From NCBI GenBank assembly GCA_965369815.1, contig CBDUQS010000019.1:1-24049 (forward strand): DNA of 24,049 bases, in the 5' to 3' direction. Below, one piece after another: positions 7,936 through 15,893 of this stretch. Position 1 is the stretch's first letter. Each line of letters opens with the position of its first letter. The notes below the pieces were generated by a model. It searched no databases. It saw only the letters and a program-made list of their open reading frames with translations, and had not been told where the DNA came from. This DNA is from DAOWGG01 sp965369815 (GTDB lineage Bacteria; Patescibacteriota; Gracilibacteria; UM-FILTER-43-11). The position numbers and the translations under genes are program-made.

Positions 7936-8688
7936 TTAAATAAATCCAAAGAAATCAATATCCGTAACTGCCTTAATAATAGCGAAAGCAAGGGTTACAA
8001 AAGCAAAGCCAATCAATGAATAATAGAGCATACTTTTTGCTTTTGAAATTCGCTCATCGTTACTAAAAGCCATCACAAACATAATACCCGATGTCACAAA
8101 AGAAACTAGAACCGCAAGAGAAGCAAATCGAAATAAAATACGAATGATCCCAGGAATAAAATCCTCTAAAAGATCCCCATCAGGAACTCCAGACTCATCA
8201 TCTCCCGCGATCCTTCCAGGGCGGGAGGGAGAAAGAAGATAAATATTAATCCTACTAACACCACTATTGTTATCATCGTCTCCGCTAAGAGCCTCTGATT
8301 CCTTTTCATTAAAGTCACTACTTGGCTCAAGTGTCACTTCATCAATCTGATTATCAACGTTTAATTTCATAAAAGAAAGGACCAATGGCTCTGTATTTTC
8401 CACCAAGGTAGTTGCACCCGTTTTTTTAGCATCATCGGTAATCAGAGCGTCTACGCGAGCCTTAACTGAAACATAGGAATTAAAAACATCTAATTGTCGA
8501 TTGACCATTAAAAGTTTTGCCTGAGCAGTAGCCCGGCTTATCTCATCACCTTCGTTGGCAGCTTCAGCCAATGAAGCCTGCTTAGTACTAAGCGCTTCAG
8601 CACGATCTTCAAACTCATTCGCATAAACAGATGGGAAAAAGAAGGAAGAAACAAGTAATAATAAAATAGGGATTTGAAAGAATTTCAT
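7936..8688 (-). CDS. T4SS-pilin-like protein with long N-terminal domain (copy 4)
   Basis: At 250 residues this is the longest paralogue. A signal peptide (1-23, ending VYA) precedes a probably extracytoplasmic helical region rich in Ala, Glu and Lys (about 25-90) and an acidic stretch (about 130-175). The conserved two-helix core is at the C-terminus (about 180-250) with loop SGIMFVMAFSNDERISKAKS. The usual GG and GDE are degenerate here (SG, NDE). It starts one base after the stop of copy 3, so the two are probably translated from one mRNA. The role of the long N-terminal domain is unknown. Confidence 0.75.
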   Translation of the reverse strand: MKFFQIPILLLLVSSFFFPSVYANEFEDRAEALSTKQASLAEAANEGDEISRATAQAKLLMVNRQLDVFNSYVSVKARVDALITDDAKKTGATTLVENTEPLVLSFMKLNVDNQIDEVTLEPSSDFNEKESEALSGDDDNNSGVSRINIYLLSPSRPGRIAGDDESGVPDGDLLEDFIPGIIRILFRFASLAVLVSFVTSGIMFVMAFSNDERISKAKSMLYYSLIGFAFVTLAFAIIKAVTDIDFFGFI

Positions 8689-8689
8689 T

Positions 8690-9091
8690 TTAGGTGATTT
8701 TCAAATTAGTAATAATTTTAACAATACCAAAGGCAGTGATCGCAATCACTAAACCAATAATAGCGTAAGTGATTGTTTTTTGAGCCGCTTTATGTTTTTC
8801 TTCATCACCATAAGCTGTCATGTACTGATAGCCCCCAATAATCAAGGCGATAACAGCTAACGCAACCGCCAATCGAACGGTATAAGTGATAACAAAAGGA
8901 AGAACCTTACTAAAAATAAAACTTCCTTCAACATCTCCCGTCAAAGATTGATTACCTCCAGGGAGAATGTCACCACCAATAGGCTTAGTCAGCTTAACTT
9001 CTCCACGATTCAGACCCTGAGCAAGAGCCGAGGGAATGGTGATAAAAGAAAGGAGATAGGCGGTAATAATAAAATTTTTCAGTCGATTCAT
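8690..9091 (-). CDS. T4SS-pilin-like small membrane protein (copy 3)
   Basis: The 133-residue protein has a signal peptide (1-24, ending ALA), a 35-residue polar segment and two membrane helices around the loop GGYQYMTAYGDEEKHKAAQK. This is the cleanest match in the cluster to the shared pattern GG-x-x-x-h-x-x-x-GDEE-x-x-x-x-x-K. It is separated from copy 2 by three 11-bp repeats and from copy 4 by one base. No Shine-Dalgarno sequence precedes the ATG. Confidence 0.82.
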   Translation of the reverse strand: MNRLKNFIITAYLLSFITIPSALAQGLNRGEVKLTKPIGGDILPGGNQSLTGDVEGSFIFSKVLPFVITYTVRLAVALAVIALIIGGYQYMTAYGDEEKHKAAQKTITYAIIGLVIAITAFGIVKIITNLKIT

Positions 9092-9109
9092 AATAAGAAA
9101 AAAATTAAG

Positions 9110-9142
9110 AGCTATTTGATAGCAATCTGAAAGCTATTTGGT
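9110..9142. repeat. Three 11-bp tandem repeats
   Basis: AGCTATTTGAT (9110-9120), AGCAATCTGAA (9121-9131) and AGCTATTTGGT (9132-9142) are contiguous 11-bp units in the spacer between pilin-like copies 2 and 3. The middle unit matches, apart from register, units in the array at 20918-21053, which shows one dispersed repeat family. Confidence 0.85.
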
Positions 9143-9146
9143 GTAC

Positions 9147-9755
9147 CTAGAAGGCAAAGAAAGTTGGATTAATGGTGTAAAGAATCAAAGAAGCGGTAAA
9201 CCACAAGATGATTCCTGTGATTGCCTTAGCAATACGTGCTTTACCTTCGGTAACTTTACTCTCATCTCCTCCAGAGACAGTCATCTGAATCCCTCCAATT
9301 ACTACAAATAAAACCGATACACCAATAATAAGCCCCGACATATAAGAGTAAATTAAGCCCAAGTAACCATATAGGAGTCCAAAAGGCCCTTGGTAAGGCT
9401 TATCGGCATCTTCAGTTAAAATAGCTTGAAGTGGGCCTCGTTCATTTGCTCCAATTGATCCCCCTCGCCAAAGATTCATCGCACAACCAACATCAGGAGT
9501 ACACTCTTCAGTAAAAAGGTCATATCCTGGCTTTCCACCAATCGGCTCTTCTAAAAAAAGACAATTCCGAGGAGGTCGAACCTCCCCTCCGATGTCCTTT
9601 GATGTACAATCTGATGGTTTTTTTGCCAACTTCTCATCGGCCGCTGCTGCACCCCCTTCAGCAGCATCTTCTGCGAAGGTAAAAAGAATTGGATTTAAAT
9701 TGATGGCAATGAGTAAGAATAGAAAAGTTTTTTTGATTTTAGAGGAGTGGATCAT
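9147..9755 (-). CDS. T4SS-pilin-like protein with Cys-bearing ectodomain (copy 2)
   Basis: The 202-residue protein has a signal peptide (about 1-28), then an Ala/Glu-rich linker, then a polar domain with four cysteines (about residues 50-91, in DCTSK, RNCLF, EECTPDVGC) that could form two disulfides outside the membrane. The conserved two-helix core follows, with loop GGIQMTVSGGDESKVTEGKA. Its ATG overlaps the TGA stop of copy 1 (ATGA, 9752-9755), so they are translationally coupled. Cysteine pairing and surface location are inferred. Confidence 0.78.
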   Translation of the reverse strand: MIHSSKIKKTFLFLLIAINLNPILFTFAEDAAEGGAAAADEKLAKKPSDCTSKDIGGEVRPPRNCLFLEEPIGGKPGYDLFTEECTPDVGCAMNLWRGGSIGANERGPLQAILTEDADKPYQGPFGLLYGYLGLIYSYMSGLIIGVSVLFVVIGGIQMTVSGGDESKVTEGKARIAKAITGIILWFTASLILYTINPTFFAF

Positions 9756-10168
9756 AAGGCGTTAGATAAACTTTTAATAAGAAGTTGAACCGTGGTTACT
9801 AAAACATAAGCTCCCAAAACAAAGGCGAGGCCAATAACCGATTTTAACATATAAGACTTTCCTTTATCATACATCTCCTGACGACCTGCTGAAATTAGCA
9901 TCATAAAACCCCCAACGACCATCATTAAAATTGCTGCCGAACCAATCGTTGCCGCCATAAGTGTGATTGTTCTTTCAAAAATAAAACCAATCCCCTTACG
10001 CGCCCAATCCTGCTCTTTAATATCCTTATGAGTCACAACTCCCAAGTCAAACATAAACTCCTCACTGCCGGAATCGTCAGATTGAGCCAGTGTTCTTTGA
10101 TTAGAAAGAAAACCTCCCGTTAAAAATACGGCAGCCACAAGGGTGATAATTAGAACCTTTTTAAACAT
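9752..10168 (-). CDS. T4SS-pilin-like small membrane protein (copy 1)
   Basis: The chosen start is ATG at 10168 (MFKKVLIITLV), which opens directly into a signal peptide (to about residue 29, TLAQS) and gives 138 residues. An upstream GTG at 10204 would add 12 residues ahead of the signal and is less likely. After a short acidic segment come a probable helix near residue 60 (RTITLMAATIG) and the core with loop GGFMMLISAGRQEMYDKGKS. The TGA stop overlaps the next ATG; this overlap is good evidence that UGA means stop in this organism. It is the first pilin-like gene after rmuC. Confidence 0.75.
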   Translation of the reverse strand: MFKKVLIITLVAAVFLTGGFLSNQRTLAQSDDSGSEEFMFDLGVVTHKDIKEQDWARKGIGFIFERTITLMAATIGSAAILMMVVGGFMMLISAGRQEMYDKGKSYMLKSVIGLAFVLGAYVLVTTVQLLIKSLSNAL

Positions 10169-10221
10169 TTTTAGATTTTTTATTTTATGTGCCCATTTTA
10201 TCACACTTTAAAACAAAAAAT

Positions 10222-11382
10222 CTAGACCTCTAACGAGGATTGCTCCTTAGTTTCTGACGCCTTGATTTGAACCTTAATGTTTGAACTGAACTCCTCTGAG
10301 GCTTTTGGGCGTTCTACGTCTGGCAAGCTGGGATTAAGAGTTACTTCTCCATTGCTTATTTTGATCACATCTTTGTCAATTTTTCCAAATTCTTTCCCCA
10401 TATTATTATAAGCATTCACCGTCGTTCCTAAGTGATTCCCCACTTTATTCATATAGTCTCCATAACTGTTTAAATGACGCCCCAAATCCCCCACTCGTTT
10501 TTGAATCTCTCGGGCAGATTGTTCGATTTGAAGGGCTTTTAAAGCCTGCATCACCGTTTGCAAATAAGCGTAAAAAGTCATGGGTGAAACCAGAATCACA
10601 TGCTTTTTAAAGGCATATTCAATCAAATCATGTGTATTGATATCCAACGTTCCAATCTTGTAGCTGAGCAGGTTATAAAACACTCCATCGGCGGGAATAA
10701 ACATAAAAGCAAATTCCGTCGTCCCCTCCTCCGGTCGAACATATTTAGCGGTTTCGTCGATTCGTTTTTTCAGATCAGATTTAAACTCTTTTTCAAGCCC
10801 CGATCGAACAGAGTCATTCTTTTCTTCCATTATTTTATTGTAATTCTCCAAAGAGAACTTCGCATCCACAGGGATTATTTTATCTTTCACAAAAATCGCC
10901 GCATCCACTGCCTCTCCGTTTTTAAAAGCATACTGCATTTTAAAATGAGTAGGGGGGAGTTGCTGTGAGAGTAGGTTTTCTAAAAAGAATTCACCCAAAA
11001 TCCCACGCTGTTTCGGATTTTTCAAAATATTCTCCAAACTTTTCATCTGCTCCGCAAATCCAACCACTTGCTTATTGGTTTCATCGAGTTTCGTTAGTTT
11101 TTCGGTTACACTTTTAGTGTTATCCGCCATGTCTTTCACTATCTTAGCCGTGGCTGCAAATTGACGCTGAAGTGATTCATTTAAAGTATCTTTCAATTTA
11201 CTCGATTGCTCATTCATTGTTTTATCTTGCCCACGAATCCCCTCCTGGATCTTAAACAAATGATCCTGAAGCATTTTCATCGATTGATCATCCTGAGGCT
11301 TTTTCATTTGTTCGGTCAGCCGATAAAGAAGAAATCCAACAACCGCCAATCCAGCAATGATGATAAGACTTGAAATTTCCAT
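10222..11382 (-). CDS. rmuC: RmuC-family DNA recombination protein
   Basis: The 386-residue protein has an N-terminal membrane anchor (about 4-21), a long coiled coil (about 25-110) and an RmuC nuclease-like domain (about 115-340) containing GILGEFFLENLLSQQLPP, AVDAAIFVKDKIIPVDAKF and FMFIPADGVFYNLL. RmuC proteins have a restriction-endonuclease-like fold and are linked genetically to limiting recombination at inverted repeats; the biochemical role is poorly defined. It is first in the leftward run leading into the pilin-like genes, 53 bases ahead of copy 1, and may share a transcript with them. A TATAAA box lies about 16 bases before the ATG, but no good -35 is visible. Confidence 0.93.
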   Translation of the reverse strand: MEISSLIIIAGLAVVGFLLYRLTEQMKKPQDDQSMKMLQDHLFKIQEGIRGQDKTMNEQSSKLKDTLNESLQRQFAATAKIVKDMADNTKSVTEKLTKLDETNKQVVGFAEQMKSLENILKNPKQRGILGEFFLENLLSQQLPPTHFKMQYAFKNGEAVDAAIFVKDKIIPVDAKFSLENYNKIMEEKNDSVRSGLEKEFKSDLKKRIDETAKYVRPEEGTTEFAFMFIPADGVFYNLLSYKIGTLDINTHDLIEYAFKKHVILVSPMTFYAYLQTVMQALKALQIEQSAREIQKRVGDLGRHLNSYGDYMNKVGNHLGTTVNAYNNMGKEFGKIDKDVIKISNGEVTLNPSLPDVERPKASEEFSSNIKVQIKASETKEQSSLEV

Positions 11383-11429
11383 TTTTTATTGAAGTTTATA
11401 GAGTAAATTGATTTTACAATTAAATAATG

Positions 11430-11566
11430 AATTACGAAAGGAAAATTGTAACTTGCAGGTTATATGGGTGTTGTTTCGCAGGTTAGAAAACCTACTCTAC
11501 AAACTATACAACCTCACCCGAAGCGAAGACTTTCCAGTCTGCGATTTGGGCCCATAATTCGTAATT
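11430..11566. repeat. 137-bp MITE-like structured element
   Basis: AATTACGAA (11430-11438) and its exact reverse complement TTCGTAATT (11558-11566) bound a highly self-complementary segment. Inside are two hairpins in opposite orientation: AGGTT-AGAA-AACCT (11480-11493) and AGACT-TTCC-AGTCT (11527-11540). Longer pairings ATGGG/CCCAT, GGGTG/CACCC and TTCGC/GCGAA are also possible. There is no ORF. It occupies half of the 259-base divergent spacer between rmuC and the lipoprotein gene. The right hairpin has a close copy at 12743-12762. Confidence 0.75.
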
Positions 11567-11641
11567 AAATATAGTAAACATTTGTTCACTCGTCAAGAAA
11601 AGAATGAAAGGGTAAGATAAAAACAATCTAATTTTAAACCA

Positions 11642-12067
11642 ATGAAAAAACTACTACTCATATTACCTCTCCTATTATTAACCGCTTGTCATCACGAGAT
11701 TGAAGCTCCAACTGATGAGCCAATGAACATCACGAATTTCGAAGAATGCATCGGTGCGGGAAATCCAGCAATGGAAAGCTACCCACGTCAGTGCCAAGCC
11801 AACGGGCAAACTTTTACCGAAGTAATAACCTTACCGCCTGAAGTTTCAGAAGAATTGCCAGTCAATCCAGAAGGGCCAAGTGTAATGGAAACAAGCTGTA
11901 GTAATGGAGGAGGTATATGGCTAGCTGATTCCAATGAATGTGAAAATGCCAGTCAGAAATGGTGTGAGAAAAATGGTGGAAATTGGAATGAATGTGCATC
12001 GGCTTGTCGAAATCAGCCAGAGGCTGAAATCTGCACCATGCAATGCGTCCTCGTCTGCCAATTCTAA
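11642..12067 (+). CDS. Cys-rich lipoprotein
   Basis: The 141-residue product has a textbook lipoprotein signal: MKKLLLILPLLLLTAC, lipobox LTAC, cleavage before Cys16. Residues about 31-60 carry NFEECIGAGNPAMESYPRQC, a segment I associate with secreted proteins of CPR bacteria. The C-terminal half has nine or so further cysteines (for example CSNGGGIW, WCEKNGG, ECASACR, CTMQCVLVC), consistent with a small disulfide-rich domain. Function is unknown. It is monocistronic: a terminator follows directly and the next gene has its own -10 box. Confidence 0.85.
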   Translation: MKKLLLILPLLLLTACHHEIEAPTDEPMNITNFEECIGAGNPAMESYPRQCQANGQTFTEVITLPPEVSEELPVNPEGPSVMETSCSNGGGIWLADSNECENASQKWCEKNGGNWNECASACRNQPEAEICTMQCVLVCQF

Positions 12068-12068
12068 A

Positions 12069-12094
12069 TTGTCGGAATATTCGACAACACTTTT
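12069..12094 (+). terminator. Rho-independent terminator of the lipoprotein gene
   Basis: TTGTCG (12069-12074) and CGACAA (12082-12087) form a 6-bp stem with a 7-base loop, followed by CACTTTTT. It starts two bases after the lipoprotein stop. Confidence 0.8.
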
Positions 12095-12135
12095 TAGATT
12101 GCAATAGGGTAAAAAAAAGATAAGATAAACTACTC

Positions 12136-12141
12136 TATAAT
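12136..12141 (+). promoter_or_regulatory. -10 box of a leaderless promoter
   Basis: TATAAT at 12136-12141 lies six bases before the ATG at 12148. Transcription would start at or next to the start codon. The upstream bases are A-rich and no convincing -35 is present. Confidence 0.6.
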
Positions 12142-12147
12142 TTTGCC

Positions 12148-12732
12148 ATGGTTTTAAAGAACGAAACATTCTCAGGTCTCCCTCAGCAAGTCGCAATCAT
12201 CCGAAGGGCTGAGTCTCTCAGTCAGCAGATTATTGAAGAAATTCCTGAAATCGCCGATGATTACCGGGGTGGTGTAAATCAACGTGAAATAGCTGAAAAA
12301 TATAAACTGGATCAGGAGGAAGGAATGGCAGTAGCCCGAACCGCTATTTCTCTGGCGCTCAAAAAACTCATTCCGAATAAAAGAGAGCGTCGTAAACTAA
12401 AAGATCAGATTCAAAAAAGAGCAGGCTATGAAGTGTTGGAAGATAAAATAGGGATTCATAAATTCACACGAGAGCAACGAAACAAGCTCGCGCTCCATTG
12501 TGGCATGGTGCCATGGGAAGACCATCTATTTGATCCTGAAACAGAAATGGATGAAATGCATTACTGCATTGAGCTACTTCAAAATCCTAGGCTCAAACGA
12601 GGAAAAAACGGCCGGCTTTGCATGGATTACGAACGAATCGCCAAAAGGCTAAATCGAGTCTTCCACAAACGAAAACCCATCCGAACCGCCACCAGCGTCC
12701 GCAACTTCAAATACCAAAAGTCAGGCCTATAA
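12148..12732 (+). CDS. Unrecognised protein with two HTH-like regions
   Basis: The 194-residue basic protein is not recognised as a named family. Residues about 44-75 (GGVNQREIAEKYKLDQEEG and following) look like a helix-turn-helix of the sigma-region-4 or resolvase kind. A second candidate lies near residues 160-188 (DYERIAKRLNRVFHKRKPIR, then TSVRNF). The middle carries a KRERRKLKDQIQKRAGY basic helix and a conserved-looking LALHCGMVPWEDHLFD segment. A DNA-binding regulatory role is inferred. It is probably leaderless and is convergent with the helicase gene. Confidence 0.8.
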   Translation: MVLKNETFSGLPQQVAIIRRAESLSQQIIEEIPEIADDYRGGVNQREIAEKYKLDQEEGMAVARTAISLALKKLIPNKRERRKLKDQIQKRAGYEVLEDKIGIHKFTREQRNKLALHCGMVPWEDHLFDPETEMDEMHYCIELLQNPRLKRGKNGRLCMDYERIAKRLNRVFHKRKPIRTATSVRNFKYQKSGL

Positions 12733-12742
12733 TCTGTCGGAA

Positions 12743-12762
12743 CGAAGGCTTTCCAGCCTGCG
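12743..12762. repeat. TTCC-loop hairpin in a convergent spacer
   Basis: CGAAGGCTTTCCAGCCTGCG contains the stem AGGCT/AGCCT with loop TTCC. It sits between the convergent HTH and helicase genes and could terminate either, though no T-run follows. It matches 11524-11543 at 18 of 20 positions, and the two differences are a paired A-T to G-C change in the stem. Confidence 0.8.
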
Positions 12763-12777
12763 AGACGACCATCAGGT

Positions 12778-15699
12778 TTATAATTGGGCGCGGTCGCAAA
12801 TCTTCCGATAAGCACAGAATCCACATTTAAACTTGGATGGAGTCGCTTCAAAATCCGATTGATTGATCTGATTCGCCACTTCAATAATCTCGGCGCGGGC
12901 TTTTTCAAGCTTCTCATCATCTGGCTCAGTCGAAACCTTCAAGTCATCGTCTAAAAAGTAAAGAGTCAGCTTACTAGCAGGCTGATTAAAGCATTCTTTC
13001 GCCGCCATCGCATAGATCTGAAGCTGCATATCCTTATCCACGTCTTTCTGAGATTTGGTTTTTCCCGTTTTATAATCAATAATCTCCAACGTTCCATCCG
13101 CCTTCTTATCCGCGCGATCGATACGACCCGAAATCGTATAATCCCCTATTTTTAATTTAAACCCTTTCTCCAAAAACTCAATCTCAGGAATCCCCTCTTG
13201 GAAATGGGTGTAAAAAGCTTTAAGAATATCCTTTCCGCGCACTTTAGACGCTTCCATATGAGCTTTGCTTTCATAACCGCCCGACATCCATTTATCTTCG
13301 TAGATCCCAAGCAATCGATCCATCGACAAATCCTCATTAAACTCGGTAAAAAGCGACGCTTGCTTACTCTGCCCCACCACAATATAGAATTCCTGAAGCG
13401 TATTGTGCATGGTGGAACCGAAACTAAGCGCCCCAGAAGGTGGCTGAGGGATTTTGTATAAATAGGAATACTGATACTGCCGCGGACAAGACTGAAACGT
13501 CGACAACTGCGAATAACTAAACCGGGTAATTTTATCAATTTTCGAATTTCGATTTTCGATTTTCGAAGTTCGATTTTCAGACTTTGGCTTAAGAAACTGC
13601 TCAACACCTTCCACGGTTTTTTCAACATGAAGTAACTCCACCCCATCCACAATCTCATCGATAAACCGAGACCGCTTGCTGGAACGAGGTTTTTTAGCGC
13701 TGGAAGGATTGTAAAAATTACTCCACATCAAATGAAGTTTCTCTTTCGCACGAGTACAGGCCACGTAAAACAATCGGCGTTCTTCTTGAATATGCACATC
13801 CGAGTCGTCCAGAATTTCCTGAATCAATTCAGATGGCATTTCAATCAAGTCTTTCCGATTATCAGACGGAAAACGGCGATTCACCAAGCTCGCCACAAAC
13901 ACGGTATTAAACTCCAATCCTTTCACTCCATGAATCGTGGAGATCTGAACCCCGTCCATTCCAGCCACGTCGAATTTAGCTGATGGGTTCTCCCCTGCCT
14001 CAGCGGCCAATTCTAAATAATCCACAAAATCCAAAACCGTTTTTTGATCATTCCCTCGTTCAAACTCCCGAATCTTTCCAAAAAACGTCGCGATATTCGT
14101 GATCCGCTCTTCCGCCTCAATCGTTCCCTGACGAAGTAGAATCTCATACAGCTTAATGCTAACGGTAAATCGATACAAAACCTCTCCCACGGCATGATCT
14201 CTAGAATAATCCATCAGATCACCAATCACTTTCATTAAAAGCTCACATTCATCATTCTTTTTAACCTGATTCCAAACCGATCCATGAAACTTACGCGCGT
14301 CCACAATCATTTTCGCAATCGTTTCCATATTAATATTCCAAACCGGCATCCGAAGCACTTCATAAAAACTAATATCATCCGTCGGATTCGCCAGTACCCG
14401 AAGCACCGCCATCAACTTCTTGATTTCGGGTTTATCGTAAAGCCCTCGTTCCGAAAGAAACTGATAAGGAATATTCGCCTTTCGAAACGCCTCAATAAAC
14501 GGCTGAGCATAATGATTCGCACGAACCAAAATCGCAATTTCCGAAAGCGGAACCTCCGCCTTTTGAATCGCCTCCACCGCATATTCCACCTCTTGTTCAA
14601 TGGTCGAACAATGCGTCAGGCAAATCGATTCCGCGTCTCCCGGACGCAAACCCGTCAGCTTTTTATCCACATTCGATTTCACCTCCAGACGATGGGGATT
14701 GTTCTTTTGAATCGACGCATAACTAAAATCTAAAATCGCCTGATTCGATCGATAATTCTGAGTAAGAACCAGTTTTTTCAAACCCGAATACTTCTCCTCA
14801 AACTGTAAAATATTCGAAATCGCCGCCCCACGGAATTTATAAATCGATTGATCATCATCCCCCACCACCATCAAGTTTTTATGTTGCTCCGCCAAATAAT
14901 CCACAATACGATTCTGCGCGATATTCGTATCCTGATACTCATCCACCAATAAATAGCGATACTTTTTCTGTAAATGATTCAGAATATTCGGACGCTTCTC
15001 AAAAAGCTCAATCACTTTGTAATGCAAATCCGAAAAATCCAAATAATCTCTCTCCGCCATCAGTTCCTGATACTTCGCATAAGCCCCCGCTAGCTCGGAT
15101 AACCGTTCCACCTCGATCTTCTTATCCTCCTCGCCCAAATCCGAAATCCGAATCTCGAAATCCGAAATAAGTTTTTGATAATCAGCTGGTGACACCAATT
15201 CTTCTTTTAAGCGACTAAAATGAGAAAGCAACGCTTTAATAAACTTATTTGGATTCCCAAGAGGCCGATAGTACTTCAAATCAAATTCAAACAAATTCTC
15301 CCGCATAAACTGCCATTGAGAAACCCCTTCCAAGATCTTAAAACCCGGACTGATCCCAATATCAATTCCATATTGTCGAAGCAATTTTTCGCAAAAAGAA
15401 TGAAACGTACTAATCGTAACCGCCTCATACCCAATCGGCATCAATCGATCCAACCGCTCCTCCATCTCCCCCGCCGCTTTATCCGTAAAAGTCAGCCCCA
15501 ATACCTGATCGTGCTTACACCACTTTTGATCCAAAATATAAGCAATACGCTCGGTAATCACACGCGTTTTCCCCGTCCCCGCTCCCGCCACAACCAAAGC
15601 CGGCCCGTCCTTATACGTCACCGCTTCCCGCTGTTGTGGATTCAAAAAAGACAAGGGATCTTGATTCGCTTCCAATGTTTTTTCTGTATCAGTATTCAT
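12778..15699 (-). CDS. UvrD/PcrA-type helicase fused to RecB-like nuclease
   Basis: The 973-residue SF1A helicase has Walker A VAGAGTGKTR (37-46), motif Ia LTFTDKAAGEMEERL, motif II LLVDEYQDTN, motif III GDDDQSIYKFRGA, motif IV TQNYRSN, motif V STIHGVKGLEFN and motif VI RRLFYVACTRAKEKL. From about residue 725 a PD-(D/E)XK nuclease domain follows: TRFSYSQLSTFQSCPRQYQY, then GRIDRADK, EIIDYKTGKTKS and a QLQIYAMA helix. A likely 4Fe-4S cluster is formed by the Cys in SCPR and the C-terminal KCGFCAYRKIC. This helicase-nuclease architecture acts in double-strand end processing, like AddA or Cas4-type fusions. It has its own leaderless promoter. A stretch of near-identical words (about residues 715-722, NRTSKIENRNSKIDK) joins the two domains. 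Confidence 0.95.
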   Translation of the reverse strand: MNTDTEKTLEANQDPLSFLNPQQREAVTYKDGPALVVAGAGTGKTRVITERIAYILDQKWCKHDQVLGLTFTDKAAGEMEERLDRLMPIGYEAVTISTFHSFCEKLLRQYGIDIGISPGFKILEGVSQWQFMRENLFEFDLKYYRPLGNPNKFIKALLSHFSRLKEELVSPADYQKLISDFEIRISDLGEEDKKIEVERLSELAGAYAKYQELMAERDYLDFSDLHYKVIELFEKRPNILNHLQKKYRYLLVDEYQDTNIAQNRIVDYLAEQHKNLMVVGDDDQSIYKFRGAAISNILQFEEKYSGLKKLVLTQNYRSNQAILDFSYASIQKNNPHRLEVKSNVDKKLTGLRPGDAESICLTHCSTIEQEVEYAVEAIQKAEVPLSEIAILVRANHYAQPFIEAFRKANIPYQFLSERGLYDKPEIKKLMAVLRVLANPTDDISFYEVLRMPVWNINMETIAKMIVDARKFHGSVWNQVKKNDECELLMKVIGDLMDYSRDHAVGEVLYRFTVSIKLYEILLRQGTIEAEERITNIATFFGKIREFERGNDQKTVLDFVDYLELAAEAGENPSAKFDVAGMDGVQISTIHGVKGLEFNTVFVASLVNRRFPSDNRKDLIEMPSELIQEILDDSDVHIQEERRLFYVACTRAKEKLHLMWSNFYNPSSAKKPRSSKRSRFIDEIVDGVELLHVEKTVEGVEQFLKPKSENRTSKIENRNSKIDKITRFSYSQLSTFQSCPRQYQYSYLYKIPQPPSGALSFGSTMHNTLQEFYIVVGQSKQASLFTEFNEDLSMDRLLGIYEDKWMSGGYESKAHMEASKVRGKDILKAFYTHFQEGIPEIEFLEKGFKLKIGDYTISGRIDRADKKADGTLEIIDYKTGKTKSQKDVDKDMQLQIYAMAAKECFNQPASKLTLYFLDDDLKVSTEPDDEKLEKARAEIIEVANQINQSDFEATPSKFKCGFCAYRKICDRAQL

Positions 15700-15707
15700 A
15701 GATTCCT

Positions 15708-15735
15708 ATTATAAGCCGTAACCCCTAATTGTAAA
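15708..15735 (-). promoter_or_regulatory. Helicase promoter, leaderless
   Basis: TTTACA (15735-15730), a 16-base spacer and TATAAT (15713-15708) on the minus strand. Eight bases separate the -10 box from the ATG at 15699, so the mRNA would begin within one or two bases of the start codon. Confidence 0.7.
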
Positions 15736-15822
15736 ATTAATTCGATTGGCTTATTGATTAAAACTGATCGATTAATACTTGAGTCTAAAAAAAGCCCCCA
15801 CCTTGTCATTCCCACACCCCTT

Positions 15823-15887
15823 TTGTCATTCCCGCGCAGGCGGGAATCTATATTAAAAACAGATTCCCCTCTTCAGGGGAATGACAA
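15823..15887. repeat. GTCATTCCC palindromic repeat
   Basis: TTGTCATTCCC (15823-15833) and its exact reverse complement (15877-15887) bound a 65-bp element. It holds two back-to-back 8-bp hairpins: ATTCCCGC/GCGGGAAT (15828-15835, 15840-15847) and ATTCCCCT/AGGGGAAT (15863-15870, 15875-15882), each with a 4-base loop. An extra half copy, TTGTCATTCCC, lies at 15803-15813. Similar GTCATTCCCGCG repeats occur widely in bacteria. It has no ORF and sits just downstream of the rpsA terminator. Confidence 0.85.
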
Positions 15888-15893
15888 TTTAGC

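Noticed and set aside
9752..9755. Alternative genetic code with UGA as glycine, as in some CPR lineages
   Set aside because: UGA occurs here as an ATGA stop/start overlap and ends the gene at 17472; full-length genes contain no in-frame UGA.
14284..14733. Open frames antisense to the helicase gene (also 15220-15714 and 13152-13658)
   Set aside because: Arg/Ile/Asn-rich products without domain pattern; they are shadows of the helicase codon bias.
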